Position numbers and translations under genes: made by a program | Notes under the pieces: model-generated | The model's input: the letters and a program-made list of their open reading frames with translations, nothing else | Databases searched by the model: none | Told to the model about the DNA's origin: nothing | Part shown: piece by piece, positions 36,610-45,951 of the stretch | Numbering within the stretch: the stretch's first letter is position 1 | Layout: each line of letters starts with the position of its first letter | DNA from: Verrucomicrobiales bacterium | Lineage (GTDB): Bacteria > Verrucomicrobiota > Verrucomicrobiia > Verrucomicrobiales > DEV007 | Assembly (NCBI GenBank): GCA_002726915.1 | Contig: PBSY01000038.1 | Coordinates: 1 to 64,000 of the forward strand | DNA length: 64,000 nt | Direction of reading: 5' to 3'

Positions 36610-37860
36610 TCACTCAGAAACGTCTGACAGCAGAGAATCGAGACTGCTAATACTTTCAGAACGCTCCTCAAGGTTCTTAATGCTCAATTGAGGGTATTCA
36701 GACCCAACCACGACAGCGCGCTTGGCGCCCGATTGTTCAGCCGCCTGAAACTGTTTTCCGACCTTCATGGGAGTGAAAGGGAAAGTAACCCGGTAACCGG
36801 CGCCACGCAAAAGCTGAGCCACTCCAACTGCTTCGCCAGCCCTTTCCGAGTCAGCGACGATAAGGTAAAAGTCGATTGAACTTCGTTCCATAACGGCAGC
36901 CTCAAGCTTTTGAGCAGGCACCTCCGTTTCACGAATCAGATCAGTGATGACCATATCTCCCATGGCAAATCCACAGGCCGGCATATCAACGCTGCCGATC
37001 AACTGAACCAATTGGTCATAACGACCTCCCCCAGCAACCGCTCGCATTCCTTTCCCAATGTCAAAGATCTCGAATACCGGGCCAGTGTAATATGCCAGAC
37101 CCCTTACGATACTGAGATCCACCTCCACGTATTCTGAGAGCCCGCGGAATTCAAGATTGACGAGAATTTCAGCGAGTGAATCTGACGCCTCAGGACCCGA
37201 CTGCATAAACGCCTTAATGGCATCCAGTGAGAGTCCCAGCGCAGCCAACTGTTCATTCGTTTTGTCCTCAGGGGTGCGCCCTATCTTATCAATGATCTGG
37301 AGGAAGGTGGAAAGGCTACCTTCCGCGACCCCACTTCGGCTGGCAAACTCGACCCAGGCATTGCGATCACTTAGACGAATACGAAAATCTTCCTTAGTGA
37401 ATCCCAGTTCTCGCATGAGGTCGATTGAAAGGGCTACCAATTCGGCATCTGCGATAACGGAATCTTCTCCGAGAATATCGCAATTAAACTGATAGAACTC
37501 ACGACCCCTGCCTTTCTGGTGACGCTCATAGCGGAAAAATTGTCCAATCGAGAACCATCTCAGTGGTTTTCTGAAGTCACGCTGACGAGCAGCAGCCATT
37601 CTGGCCAAAGTCGGGGTCAACTCAGGGCGCATCGCCACATCACGCTCTCCCTTGTCTTCGAAGTTGAAAAGCTGGTTCACGATCTCGTCGCCACTCTTTC
37701 GCTGATAGAGATGGGTTGGCTCGAGAATCGGACCTTCATATTCTGCGAATCCGTATCGCCTAGCGACACTTCGCCAGACATCAAAGACGTAATTTCGCGC
37801 CGCACATTCCGCGGGGTAGAAATCGCGAAAACCGGGAAGCGTTTTGAAGGATTGAGCCAT
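36610..37860 (-). CDS. hisS: histidyl-tRNA synthetase
   Basis: Class II synthetase (416 residues, normal length). Motif 1 GFRDFYPAE, motif 2 FRYERHQKGRGREFYQF, the HisA motif RGLAYYTGPVFEI and the glycine-rich GGGRYDQL are all visible; the C-terminal anticodon-binding domain starts near residue 330. Starts 58 bases after the purU stop. No regulatory leader such as a T-box is evident. Confidence 0.97.
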   Translation of the reverse strand: MAQSFKTLPGFRDFYPAECAARNYVFDVWRSVARRYGFAEYEGPILEPTHLYQRKSGDEIVNQLFNFEDKGERDVAMRPELTPTLARMAAARQRDFRKPLRWFSIGQFFRYERHQKGRGREFYQFNCDILGEDSVIADAELVALSIDLMRELGFTKEDFRIRLSDRNAWVEFASRSGVAEGSLSTFLQIIDKIGRTPEDKTNEQLAALGLSLDAIKAFMQSGPEASDSLAEILVNLEFRGLSEYVEVDLSIVRGLAYYTGPVFEIFDIGKGMRAVAGGGRYDQLVQLIGSVDMPACGFAMGDMVITDLIRETEVPAQKLEAAVMERSSIDFYLIVADSERAGEAVGVAQLLRGAGYRVTFPFTPMKVGKQFQAAEQSGAKRAVVVGSEYPQLSIKNLEERSESISSLDSLLSDVSE

Positions 37861-37917
37861 GATTCAATCTTAATTCGAGTTGGAAGTTTTGCGAGCGTAG
37901 ACCGGTCGACTTCCGGG

Positions 37918-38790
37918 CTATCCAAAAACCACGGTGCGATTCCCGTGCACCAGAGTGCGCCGCTTGAGGTGAAGCCAGACTGCCCGTGAGAGCACACTCT
38001 GCTCAAGTGCTCTTCCCTTTCGCACGAAATCAGCCACAGAGTCGCTGTGAGACACTGGCGTGACGCCCTGAAAAATAATTGGCCCTTCATCCAGATCCTC
38101 GGTCACATAGTGGCCCGTTGCTCCGACCAATTTCACCCCTCGACGATGCGCGGAATGATAAGGTTTTGCTCCGGGGAAGGCGGGCAGAAAGGAGTGGTGA
38201 ATATTGATGATCCGATTCGGAAAGGCCTCCGTCATCTTTGGGCTCAGAATTTGCATGTAGCGAGCGAGAACGACTAGATCAATCCTGTGTTCGTGCAGTA
38301 ATGCAATTTCAAGTCCCTCTTGATCTAATTTGTTCTCTTGGGAAATTGGAAAATGGTGAAATGGAATACCAAACCGCTCAGCCGCAGGTCGGAGATCCTC
38401 GCGATTACTCACGATCAGGGGAACTTCCATGCGAAGTTCGCCACTCTCATGCCTCGACAAGAGGTCGTAGAGGCAATGGTTATCCCTTGTAACGAATAAA
38501 GCCACCCTTGGAACCACATCAGAAAAGTAGAGCGACCATTCCATAGAGAAACGCTCTGCGAGCGGCGCAATCGCCTCGCTGATTTCATCCCGCGAAACGG
38601 CGAAACCACCGGTCTCCCATTCTACACGCATCAAAAAGACGCCATACTCTCTGTCCACGTGCTGATCAACATCAACGATGTTTCCCCGATTCTCAAAAAG
38701 AAAAGCGGAAACAGCAGCAACGATGCCGGGCTGGTCGGGACAAGAGACGAGCAGGATAGCTGTCTGAGGGTCTTTAGAGGAATCACTCAC
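37918..38790 (-). CDS. purU: formyltetrahydrofolate deformylase
   Basis: Hydrolyses 10-formyl-THF to formate and THF, supplying formate for purine synthesis and balancing one-carbon units. An ACT domain (residues 10-85, VSCPDQPGIVAAVSAFL) precedes the formyltransferase domain with NIHHSFLPAFPGAKPY, GATGHYVTEDLDEGPII (catalytic Asp). It starts with GTG at 38790. tRNA-Leu is directly upstream (26 bases), so it may share that transcript. Length (290) is normal. Confidence 0.94.
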   Translation of the reverse strand: MSDSSKDPQTAILLVSCPDQPGIVAAVSAFLFENRGNIVDVDQHVDREYGVFLMRVEWETGGFAVSRDEISEAIAPLAERFSMEWSLYFSDVVPRVALFVTRDNHCLYDLLSRHESGELRMEVPLIVSNREDLRPAAERFGIPFHHFPISQENKLDQEGLEIALLHEHRIDLVVLARYMQILSPKMTEAFPNRIINIHHSFLPAFPGAKPYHSAHRRGVKLVGATGHYVTEDLDEGPIIFQGVTPVSHSDSVADFVRKGRALEQSVLSRAVWLHLKRRTLVHGNRTVVFG

Positions 38791-38815
38791 GGTCCGCCTG
38801 AAAGATTAACATAAG

Positions 38816-38897
38816 TGCTCGAGGGGGGAATCGAACCCCCACGGGTTGCCCCACAGGATCCTTAATCCTGCGCGTCTACCAATTCCGCCACCCGAGC
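38816..38897 (-). tRNA. tRNA-Leu (anticodon AAG)
   Basis: The minus strand folds as a class II tRNA. The acceptor stem GCTCGGG pairs with CTCGAGC (one G-U). The anticodon stem CAGGA/TCCTG encloses loop TTAAGGA, giving anticodon AAG. An extra arm GGGGCAACCC and a T-arm GGGGG-TTCGATT-CCCCC follow. The D-loop with GGTAGACGCG is typical of Leu. CCA is not encoded. A34 would normally be deaminated to inosine. It reads CTT/CTC. The anticodon assignment rests on counting the loop by hand. Confidence 0.87.
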
Positions 38898-39235
38898 AAT
38901 CACACTGTGCCTTTATTAGCACTGGCGAAGAGGGCTGATTGATAAATTCGAATTGTCCGTTTCGCAAGTAATCTTTCTGCCGGAATAGCAAAAACCTTCC
39001 GAACTTCCTCCACCTCACTAGCTTGGAGCTTGATAGCCTTGAGGCTGACGAACCTGAATAACCTGTAGCAAAAGGACAAAAGGCATCAGGAGACAAGCCA
39101 AACGGGGTGAATTGATTCAAGCTCGTCTGAGGGTTTCCTCGACGGAATGAGCACCCGCGCGAATTTCGAAAATTATGAGAAATAGAAAATTAAACTGAAA
39201 ACCAGCCACAGGACAAATCCTCTAAAATAAGCATT
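38898..39235. other. intergenic, no recognised feature
   Basis: A 338-base stretch between tRNA-Leu and comM. It holds A/T-rich sequence, but I see no confident ORF, hairpin-terminator or repeat. The frame 38806-39120 runs through the tRNA and is not credible. Promoters of the tRNA should lie here. Confidence 0.6.
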
Positions 39236-40789
39236 TTATGCCCAAAGGTTCCGATCAAGAGTTCGATATTGGATCGCCTCCAGAACATGAACCTCACCAA
39301 CATCACGCTCACCATCGAGATCGGCCAAAGTCCGCGATACCTTCAAAATTCGATCATAAGCCCGAGCGCTGAAGTTGAGGCTGTTCATAGCTTGCTCCAA
39401 TGTTCGTTCGCTGGCCTGAGTCAGCCGACAGAATTCGGTGACCTGTCGTGTTCCCATATCCGAATTACAACTCAACCCGGGGTGGGATATAAATCGCTGA
39501 AGTTGTATTGTTCTTGCTTCTTCAACCCGCTGACGAATCGTGGCTGACGATTCCCCCCGTTGATCGTTTCTCAACTCACGATAATCAACAGCAGGCACGT
39601 CCACGTGCAGGTCGATCCGATCCAAAAGGGGGCCGCTGATTCTCTGCCGATACTTTTCAATCTGGTTGGGTGAGCATCGACATTCCCGTGAAGGTTCTCC
39701 GAGATAACCACACGGGCAGGGATTCATCGCCGCCACGAGACTGAATCGACTTGGGAAAGTAAATTTTCCAGCTGCTCTTGAAATGGTTACCTGCCCGTCT
39801 TCCAGCGGTTGCCTAAGCACCTCCAGAGTAGGCCGTCGAAATTCGGGCAACTCATCAAGAAAGAGGAGCCCATTGTGCGCTAAGCTGACTTCTCCCGGGG
39901 ATGGATGGCTACCTCCTCCTAACAAGCCAACATCAGAAATGGTATGGTGAGGTGATCGAAACGGGCGGGTCGCAAGGAAACTGTTCTTCCCATTCGCCAG
40001 TCCAGCCACGCTATGAATCTTGGTAGTTTCAATCGCTTCCTCTTCCGTCATGGCAGGGAGAATCGTAGCAAGCCGCTTAGCAAGCATTGACTTACCTGTC
40101 CCAGGACTGCCTAACATTAGTATGTTATGTCCGCCTGCCATCGCGACCTCAAGGGCGCGCTTTGCATGAGCTTGGCCTTTTACCTCATCGAAGTCTATGT
40201 GGTAATCCTGCTTTGATTGAAGAAAAGCCTCTCGATCGAGTTGATGTGGACTCACATTGCCATCGCCGGAAAGAAGTTCGTAAGCCGAACGCATGGAATC
40301 GATCCCATAGACGTAAATTCCATCAACAATACTTGCCTCTGCAGCATTCTCTGAAGGAACCAGAATTGCTCTTTTCCCTTCCCGCTTGGCCTGAATAGTC
40401 AGTGGGAGGATTCCTTTGATTGGCCTCACTCTCCCATCGAGAGCCAACTCACCGGCAACCGCACATTTCTCTAGAGCGCCTTCTTTGAGTTTGCCATTGC
40501 GGTCTTCATCAAGGGCCGCCATACCCAAGGCTATCGGGAGGTCGAAGCTTGGGCCCTCCTTGCGAATATCAGCCGGCGCAAGATTGATCGTGATTGGCTT
40601 ATTGGGCCACTGAAGAGCGCTGTTCTTGATCGCGGTCGTGACGCGGTCGACGCTTTCGCGCACTGCCGCATCAGGCAGCCCTACCAGCTTAATGTCAATT
40701 TGACCGCTGTCGCCAGCGTTGACCTCTACTTCGACCGATTGGGCGTCGACGCCGTGCAACGCCCCTGAAGATACACAAATCAGAGCCAT
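39236..40789 (-). CDS. comM: YifB/ComM-type AAA+ ATPase
   Basis: Magnesium-chelatase-like AAA+ protein of 517 residues. ComM proteins drive branch migration during natural transformation in some bacteria. The N-terminus [23 protein letters not shown] is a Lon-S5-like domain. The AAA+ core has GSPGTGKSM (Walker A), [10 protein letters not shown] (Walker B) and the Mg-chelatase motifs [11 protein letters not shown] and [26 protein letters not shown] is a cysteine-rich insert typical of the family. The C-terminal Mg_chelatase_C domain has [21 protein letters not shown]. Runs from priA toward tRNA-Leu; whether the organism is competent is unknown. Confidence 0.94.
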   Translation of the reverse strand: MALICVSSGALHGVDAQSVEVEVNAGDSGQIDIKLVGLPDAAVRESVDRVTTAIKNSALQWPNKPITINLAPADIRKEGPSFDLPIALGMAALDEDRNGKLKEGALEKCAVAGELALDGRVRPIKGILPLTIQAKREGKRAILVPSENAAEASIVDGIYVYGIDSMRSAYELLSGDGNVSPHQLDREAFLQSKQDYHIDFDEVKGQAHAKRALEVAMAGGHNILMLGSPGTGKSMLAKRLATILPAMTEEEAIETTKIHSVAGLANGKNSFLATRPFRSPHHTISDVGLLGGGSHPSPGEVSLAHNGLLFLDELPEFRRPTLEVLRQPLEDGQVTISRAAGKFTFPSRFSLVAAMNPCPCGYLGEPSRECRCSPNQIEKYRQRISGPLLDRIDLHVDVPAVDYRELRNDQRGESSATIRQRVEEARTIQLQRFISHPGLSCNSDMGTRQVTEFCRLTQASERTLEQAMNSLNFSARAYDRILKVSRTLADLDGERDVGEVHVLEAIQYRTLDRNLWA

Positions 40790-40846
40790 TCCCTACCATC
40801 GTCCAACAGGTCACGACTTGGCAATAAAAAACTGTTCAAAAATACA

Positions 40847-43087
40847 CTATCCCATTGAATAGGGATCGACATCGACGGTCACGATTACATCCGATGGAAA
40901 GGTAAGATCCCGCATCACCTGAGAGACATAAGCAGCCAGTTTTCGCGCACTGGTCGCCTTTAAGATGACCTGATATCGCCACTGGTCGTGTGATTTCACC
41001 AACGGAGATGGAAGCGGCTCAGTCAGGCGCATGTCGTCTGGAAGTCCTTTAGCCAAGCGAGCGTGGAGAGTCTTAAGGGAAAATTCGGCCCGCTGCTGGT
41101 GAACCGATCGAGCCGTTATCAAGACAAGATGCAAATAGGGTGGATGGCCGAACTGGCGGCGCATTTGTAGTTCCTGATCGGCAAAGCCCTCAAAATCGTG
41201 ATGTCTGGCAAACTGGATCGAGGGATGATGGGGGGTGTAAGTTTGCACCACAACCTCACCCTCAAGTTCGCCACGTCCTGCCCTGCCAGCGACCTGAGTC
41301 AACAGTTGGAAGGTTCGCTCCCCGGCTCGAATATCAGGAATATGCAGCCCAACATCGGCATTGAGTATACCAACGAGAGTCACATTCGGAAAGTGAAGCC
41401 CCTTGGCGATCATCTGGGTCCCGATCAGAATATCGATCTTGTTGGCTCGGAAATCGTTCAGGGTGTCACGTAGCTGGTTTTTTCGACGCATTGCGTCGGT
41501 ATCAACCCGAGTGATTCTGGCACGGTCGAAAACTTGCTTCAGAACCTCTTCGACTCGCTCCGTTCCGTAACCGGCATTCACAATGGACTTGCTGCTGCAT
41601 TCTGGGCAGCTCTTAGGTGGCAGCTGAGAAAAACCACAAATATGGCAGACGAGGCGATCTTCTTTGCGATGAAGAGTCATCGTTGTGCTGCAATGACGAC
41701 AGTTCGCGACATACCCGCATTCCGGACAGAGAATATTCTTGGCGAATCCTCGGCGATTCAGGAAGAGGATGGTTTGCTCTCCATTACTCAACCGCTCTTC
41801 GATTGATTGACGAAGCTTGTGGGAGAGTATTGTTGGACCCGCTTGTGCCTTGCGTGACTCCTGACGCATGTCGATGATCCGGATCAGTGGCATTTTCCGG
41901 TCATCGATTCTCTGGCTCATGATAGTCAGTTCGTATTTGTCATTTTGCGTGTTACTCCAAGATTCCAACGAAGGCGTCGCGCTGCCCAGAAGCACAGGGC
42001 ACTTTTCCAAGTGGCCTCGTACTACCGCAACATCACGAGCCTGATAACGCGGCGAAATATCCTGTTTGTATGAGTTCTCATGTTCCTCATCGACGACGAT
42101 AAGACCGAGATTCGTGATCGGTGAAAAAATAGCACTCCGCGCGCCTATCACAATGCGAGCCTTCTGTTCGAGGACTTTCCGCCACTCGTCGTGCCTTTCT
42201 CCCTCCGAAAGATTACTGTGGAGGATTGCTACTTGATCTTTGATCTTTGCAAAACGCTTTTTGAATCGATCTGCCGTTTGAGGGGTCAACGCTATTTCAG
42301 GTACCAAGACGATGGCACCCTTTCCTGCGTCGATCGCTTTTTGAATCGCCTGAAGATAAACTTCAGTTTTACCGCTGCCGGTGACTCCATAGAGGAGAAT
42401 AGGCTTAACCTTTCCGCCGGTTTCGATTTCGCGTGCTGATGCAAGGACACATTTCAATACTTCTGCCTGCTCCTCATTCAAGTTGAGCGGCTTTGATTCA
42501 ACATACTCGACTTCGGCCAAGGGATCACGCGTCACAATCCGTTCACCCACTATCGCATAGGATTTATCTTCGAGGGCTTTGATCGAGGAACGGGAAAAAC
42601 CAAGCGCTCCGGTCAACCGCGCCAACGACTCTGTTCCATTAGAAGAGAGATACTCGAGCACCTTCTTCTGCTTTACCTGCCGCCCCGAAAACCCCTCAAG
42701 CACAGCCGACGAAAAACTATCGCTCAAAGAAACCACTTTTTCCGTCTTTCGCTTTTCTGACTCGCCTCGCGATGGCTTCGGCAACATCGTTCGGAAGACG
42801 GATTCAATAGGAGTCAGGTAGAAACTCGAAATCCAGGAAGCTAACTTCATCAGCCCCGGAGTTAAAAAGGGATCTTTGGAAACGAGGCCTCCAATCGGCT
42901 TCAATTCATAGGGAAGGCTGGAGATATCAAGGTCCTCGACTGAAATAACAGTTCCAATAGCGCCGCGGTTTCGAAGAGGGATGCGGACTCTCTGACCAGC
43001 CACTACCGACAGACCCTTGGGAACCGTGTAACTGAACGTCAGATCATCTGACGCGCCATCTATCAGAACCTTGACCACAGTCTCCAT
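40847..43087 (-). CDS. priA: primosomal protein N' PriA
   Basis: Replication-restart helicase (746 residues). The N-terminal 3'-DNA binding region includes the RVRIPLRNRGAIGTV core. Helicase motifs: GVTGSGKTE (Walker A), VVDEEHENSYKQD (DExH), and QVAGRAGRGEL (motif VI). The zinc-binding cysteine clusters CPECGYVANCRHCSTTM and CHICGFSQ-CPEC are intact, as required for primosome assembly. It is followed downstream by comM, 57 bases from its stop. An intrinsic terminator of the gene upstream precedes its start. Confidence 0.96.
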   Translation of the reverse strand: METVVKVLIDGASDDLTFSYTVPKGLSVVAGQRVRIPLRNRGAIGTVISVEDLDISSLPYELKPIGGLVSKDPFLTPGLMKLASWISSFYLTPIESVFRTMLPKPSRGESEKRKTEKVVSLSDSFSSAVLEGFSGRQVKQKKVLEYLSSNGTESLARLTGALGFSRSSIKALEDKSYAIVGERIVTRDPLAEVEYVESKPLNLNEEQAEVLKCVLASAREIETGGKVKPILLYGVTGSGKTEVYLQAIQKAIDAGKGAIVLVPEIALTPQTADRFKKRFAKIKDQVAILHSNLSEGERHDEWRKVLEQKARIVIGARSAIFSPITNLGLIVVDEEHENSYKQDISPRYQARDVAVVRGHLEKCPVLLGSATPSLESWSNTQNDKYELTIMSQRIDDRKMPLIRIIDMRQESRKAQAGPTILSHKLRQSIEERLSNGEQTILFLNRRGFAKNILCPECGYVANCRHCSTTMTLHRKEDRLVCHICGFSQLPPKSCPECSSKSIVNAGYGTERVEEVLKQVFDRARITRVDTDAMRRKNQLRDTLNDFRANKIDILIGTQMIAKGLHFPNVTLVGILNADVGLHIPDIRAGERTFQLLTQVAGRAGRGELEGEVVVQTYTPHHPSIQFARHHDFEGFADQELQMRRQFGHPPYLHLVLITARSVHQQRAEFSLKTLHARLAKGLPDDMRLTEPLPSPLVKSHDQWRYQVILKATSARKLAAYVSQVMRDLTFPSDVIVTVDVDPYSMG

Positions 43088-43095
43088 CAGTGTAC

Positions 43096-43131
43096 AAAAA
43101 GAAATCGCCCTCCCGCTAAGGAGGGCGATTT
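43096..43131 (-). terminator. intrinsic terminator of the TorF-like gene
   Basis: AAATCGCCCTCC (43102-43113) pairs with GGAGGGCGATTT (43120-43131) around a 6-base loop. Reading on the minus strand it is followed by CTTTTTG. It is a 12-bp perfect stem located 50 bases after the porin gene stop and just upstream of priA, separating the two transcripts. Confidence 0.9.
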
Positions 43132-43180
43132 ACACCAAGGTTTAAAGTAAGAATTTTAAATCTTTTACCTTTTAGTCACC

Positions 43181-43957
43181 TTAGAAGGAGACGGAAAGAC
43201 TCACACCACCGTGGAGGATGTCAGACTGACCTTCGTTGATGGACTGATTTGGAATGTCAGCAGCCCAGCCGGTAGGCGCTCCCTGAAAGCCGACGTAAGG
43301 CGTCAAGGTCGCGCGGCAGTTAAGTTCGATTGGAAGTGCCGCAGTCACATAGTAGTGGCTCCAGTCAGCTACAACACCGTTGTAGCCATCATTGTAAGCA
43401 AGTCCAAGTCCCAAAACAAGATCCACTGTATCGGTTACAACAAATGCTTTTTCAATTCCTGCTTCGTAGTACTGATAGTCTTGACCTGCAATTCCGAGTG
43501 AACTCGTGGCGGAAAGAGAGAAGTCGACGATGCCGAGGCTTCTGCTAAGACCGAGGGTGAGATCGCCCGTGCTAGGATCATTAGCAGTAGGGAAGTAGTA
43601 GTGAACGTAGGTTAGGCTAGTATCGAATCCGAGGTAGTTACCAAGCTCAGCACTCACGTAGAGGTCAAACTCGTCATAGTCATCTTCAATTCCGCTAAGA
43701 TACCAAAGGCCAACGTTCAAAGGAACGATGCCAGTATCGATCGTGTAGTTAACGTCAGTCCAAATGTTATCGTCTGTAAAACGCTGCCCGTAAAATACGA
43801 AAGCAGTGTCGTATCCAACGCTGATTGAACCGCCGATATCAAGACACTCTTCGATAGGTGTTTTGTCGACGACTGGGGCTTTGCCCCAATCTCCTGCGTT
43901 AACGCCGAGCGTCATCGCACCAATAATTGCAACTAGGATTGCTTTTTTCATATTCAA
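43181..43957 (-). CDS. TorF-like outer-membrane beta-barrel protein
   Basis: 258-residue exported protein with a signal peptide (MKKAILVAIIGAMTLGVNA, cleavage before GDWG). The mature protein has alternating aromatic and small residues in about ten or more amphipathic strands and ends with F (SVSLSVSF), the outer-membrane barrel signature. The segment SVGYDTAFVFYGQRF is like the TorF/Gcw_chp family of putative porins. Start is at 43957 (MNMKK) or the second ATG at 43951. A GGGAG Shine-Dalgarno sits 12 bases before the ATG, unusual here. A near-perfect sigma-54 promoter drives it, suggesting nitrogen- or other stress-related control. Confidence 0.82.
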   Translation of the reverse strand: MNMKKAILVAIIGAMTLGVNAGDWGKAPVVDKTPIEECLDIGGSISVGYDTAFVFYGQRFTDDNIWTDVNYTIDTGIVPLNVGLWYLSGIEDDYDEFDLYVSAELGNYLGFDTSLTYVHYYFPTANDPSTGDLTLGLSRSLGIVDFSLSATSSLGIAGQDYQYYEAGIEKAFVVTDTVDLVLGLGLAYNDGYNGVVADWSHYYVTAALPIELNCRATLTPYVGFQGAPTGWAADIPNQSINEGQSDILHGGVSLSVSF

Positions 43958-43997
43958 TTAACTCCCTTGGTTTGAGATGTGGTCGTAATAACCTGTT

Positions 43998-44015
43998 AGT
44001 GGATTTTAATCCACT
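43998..44015 (-). promoter_or_regulatory. 5'-UTR inverted repeat at the porin transcript start
   Basis: AGTGGATTTTAATCCACT is an 8-bp perfect inverted repeat with a 2-base centre. It lies directly downstream of the sigma-54 -12 element, so the predicted transcript would begin at or within it. It could be a 5' end hairpin or an operator. Chance occurrence of such a repeat somewhere in the window is not negligible; the position is what makes it notable. Confidence 0.45.
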
Positions 44016-44024
44016 GGATGTCAC

Positions 44025-44041
44025 CGCAATGTTCGTGCCAG
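44025..44041 (-). promoter_or_regulatory. sigma-54 (-24/-12) promoter of TorF-like gene
   Basis: Minus-strand CTGGCACGAACATTGCG matches the sigma-54 consensus (TGGCACG-N4-TTGC) at every conserved base. The spacing is exact: the GG (44038-44039) and GC (44026-44027) are separated by ten bases. The expected start site is near 44014, giving a 5' leader of about 57 bases. Inferred from sequence alone. Confidence 0.85.
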
Positions 44042-44162
44042 CTTTTGACTGTTACTTACATCAAAGGACAATCCGTCGTCAGTCTCATTTAAGAGTAGCA
44101 GTCACGCAACAAAAAATATGTGAACTTTTTCTAATAAAGCATTTGCTTGATCGTCCTTAACT

Positions 44163-44999
44163 CTAGGATTTTTTGACTATTTCAAATGTTAATGCCTTAT
44201 AATCAATGGGTTTGCACTGATTTGGGTCGTGCTTAAAAAGCCCCAATCCGACCCATGAACCGGGCTCAAATAGCTCAAAAGGGCCGGTAGCTTTGCCATG
44301 TTCTCCGAGGGAGTTTTTAATATTTTCCCCCGATTCGACGGGTTTTTCTGATTTCAGGAGCCTTAAACTTTTTTTCACCCTTCCAACACTTTCTATTCGG
44401 GAAACGATTTCTTGCCCCAAATAACAGCCCTTGTGGAAATCTACAGCCCATCGGTCCAGCCCCAGCTCTGCCGGGAAACGATTTCCGTCGATCTCGTATC
44501 CAAGTCGTGGGACTTTTGCAATAACGGAAGCCAAACGATACTCGGAAGTGCTGATACGTGATGCGGACTTAAACGCGCATGGCATTTCTTCCGATGGTAG
44601 CCAGAGATCTTTCCCTTTGAGCCCCATGCGGCGGGAACTCACTCCCAACTGGCCCTCATCAAAGTGGTGAACCAGTTTCAAGCGCCCCGTTTCATCTATA
44701 ATCTCGCAATCATCAGCTATCAGATAGCGGTCGAGACGGTGTAAAAGATCTTCCCGCTGGGAAAGCTCCCCATCTAAGATCAATTCGTCCTCCGTCGCAC
44801 TGATCCAAACGAGTGCCTCTACTTTACCCTTGATGGTGCAAAGACAAGCTGCGACTGCCTGCTGGGTGAGATCTTTCGAAACATCATTCGTGACTTGCCC
44901 GTTTAGATAACGCACCCGGTCCGGTCCTGTGATGCGAAAGACCGCCCGATCCTCTATCGAAGCCCAGCGCCCATTTAGTGATTCAATCACTTCCTTCAT
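44163..44999 (-). CDS. YgfZ/GcvT-domain folate-binding protein
   Basis: 278-residue relative of YgfZ, which assists iron-sulfur cluster assembly using folate. It shows the folate-binding GcvT-type N-terminus (FRITGPDRVRYLNGQVTNDV) and the family-diagnostic KGCYLGQEIVSRIES with the conserved Cys. The C-terminal barrel is short. The start overlaps the preceding gene's stop by 4 bases (ATGA-type), so it is translationally coupled to the dehydrogenase upstream. LeuC in this window is a candidate client (inference). Confidence 0.88.
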   Translation of the reverse strand: MKEVIESLNGRWASIEDRAVFRITGPDRVRYLNGQVTNDVSKDLTQQAVAACLCTIKGKVEALVWISATEDELILDGELSQREDLLHRLDRYLIADDCEIIDETGRLKLVHHFDEGQLGVSSRRMGLKGKDLWLPSEEMPCAFKSASRISTSEYRLASVIAKVPRLGYEIDGNRFPAELGLDRWAVDFHKGCYLGQEIVSRIESVGRVKKSLRLLKSEKPVESGENIKNSLGEHGKATGPFELFEPGSWVGLGLFKHDPNQCKPIDYKALTFEIVKKS

Positions 45000-45868
45000 T
45001 GCGTGGCTTTGTCCTTTTCAGATTCTTGGAAACGCGCAGCAATCACCGAGAAGTCTTTTTCACCGAGTTCCTTCTTCATGGATCGAAACATGATATTCGC
45101 GGTCGTCGATACGGCGGGCAGTTCAACCCCCAGGCTCTTCCCGAGGCCGAGGGCGTACTGGGCGTCCTTAAACATATTCTTAAGAGTAAAGTGTGGCTCA
45201 TAATCACGCTCGATGATTGTGGGCAGCTTCATTCCCGTCAGAACAGACCCGCATGCATTATGCTCGATAGCTTGCTCAAGCCTTTCCGGACCAATCCCTG
45301 CGGCAGTAATTAAACCATAGGCCTCTGACAATACTTCGACCGTTGCCGCCGTAATCATGTTAGTAGCGATTTTCAAAATGGTTGCCTCGCCCACGCGGCC
45401 TAGGAACAAAATCTCTTTTGAGGAAGCTTCCAAAACTGCTGTGACCTTTTCGAGAACAGGCAAATCGCCACCCACATAATACACTAAGGCGCCATTGCCT
45501 GCCGCTACCTTACTTCCGGTGAAGGGGGCATCGAGAAACGCTGCTCCCGTCTCCTTCACAATCTGATAAGCTCTAACCACAGATTCCGGATCTGCTGTGC
45601 AGTTGGAAACAACCGTATGTCGTTGACACAGTTCACTCTTCATGGAGGTGACCACCTCAAGAAGTGCCTCTCCATCACTCACAAAGAGGTGAATCACATC
45701 AGAGAGTTTGGCTATCTCCATGGGCGAACTCACGAAATTAGGCTCCGGCTTCGGCGTTCGATTCCAAACATAAACATGCCTTCCCGTCTCCCTCAATTGA
45801 GCGGCTACTTGGTTTCCAATAATACCAAGACCAATGACTCCGACTTTTTCAGTTCCGTCGCTTTGCAT
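44996..45868 (-). CDS. NAD(P)-dependent beta-hydroxyacid dehydrogenase
   Basis: Member of the 3-hydroxyisobutyrate/tartronate semialdehyde reductase family. GVIGLGIIGNQVAAQL is the Rossmann motif; FLDAPFTGSKVAAGNG carries the substrate-binding S-G-x-x-x motif in part; ATNMITAA contains the region with the family catalytic Lys (here K-I-A-T-N-M). The start is placed at the ATG 45868 (MQSDGTEKV); a GTG one codon earlier is possible. The substrate cannot be assigned. Followed by the YgfZ-like gene with a 4-base overlap; ruvX lies upstream on the same strand. Confidence 0.85.
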   Translation of the reverse strand: MQSDGTEKVGVIGLGIIGNQVAAQLRETGRHVYVWNRTPKPEPNFVSSPMEIAKLSDVIHLFVSDGEALLEVVTSMKSELCQRHTVVSNCTADPESVVRAYQIVKETGAAFLDAPFTGSKVAAGNGALVYYVGGDLPVLEKVTAVLEASSKEILFLGRVGEATILKIATNMITAATVEVLSEAYGLITAAGIGPERLEQAIEHNACGSVLTGMKLPTIIERDYEPHFTLKNMFKDAQYALGLGKSLGVELPAVSTTANIMFRSMKKELGEKDFSVIAARFQESEKDKATQ

Positions 45869-45951
45869 CACAAGTTTTCTTCTTTGCTGGTTACGGCGCC
45901 TACTCCAATTCTATTCAAATCATTGCAAGCGCAGAATTGACTGGGCCCCGG

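Noticed and set aside
38806-39120. 104-codon minus-strand frame
   Set aside because: Runs through tRNA-Leu, so cannot be a normal gene.
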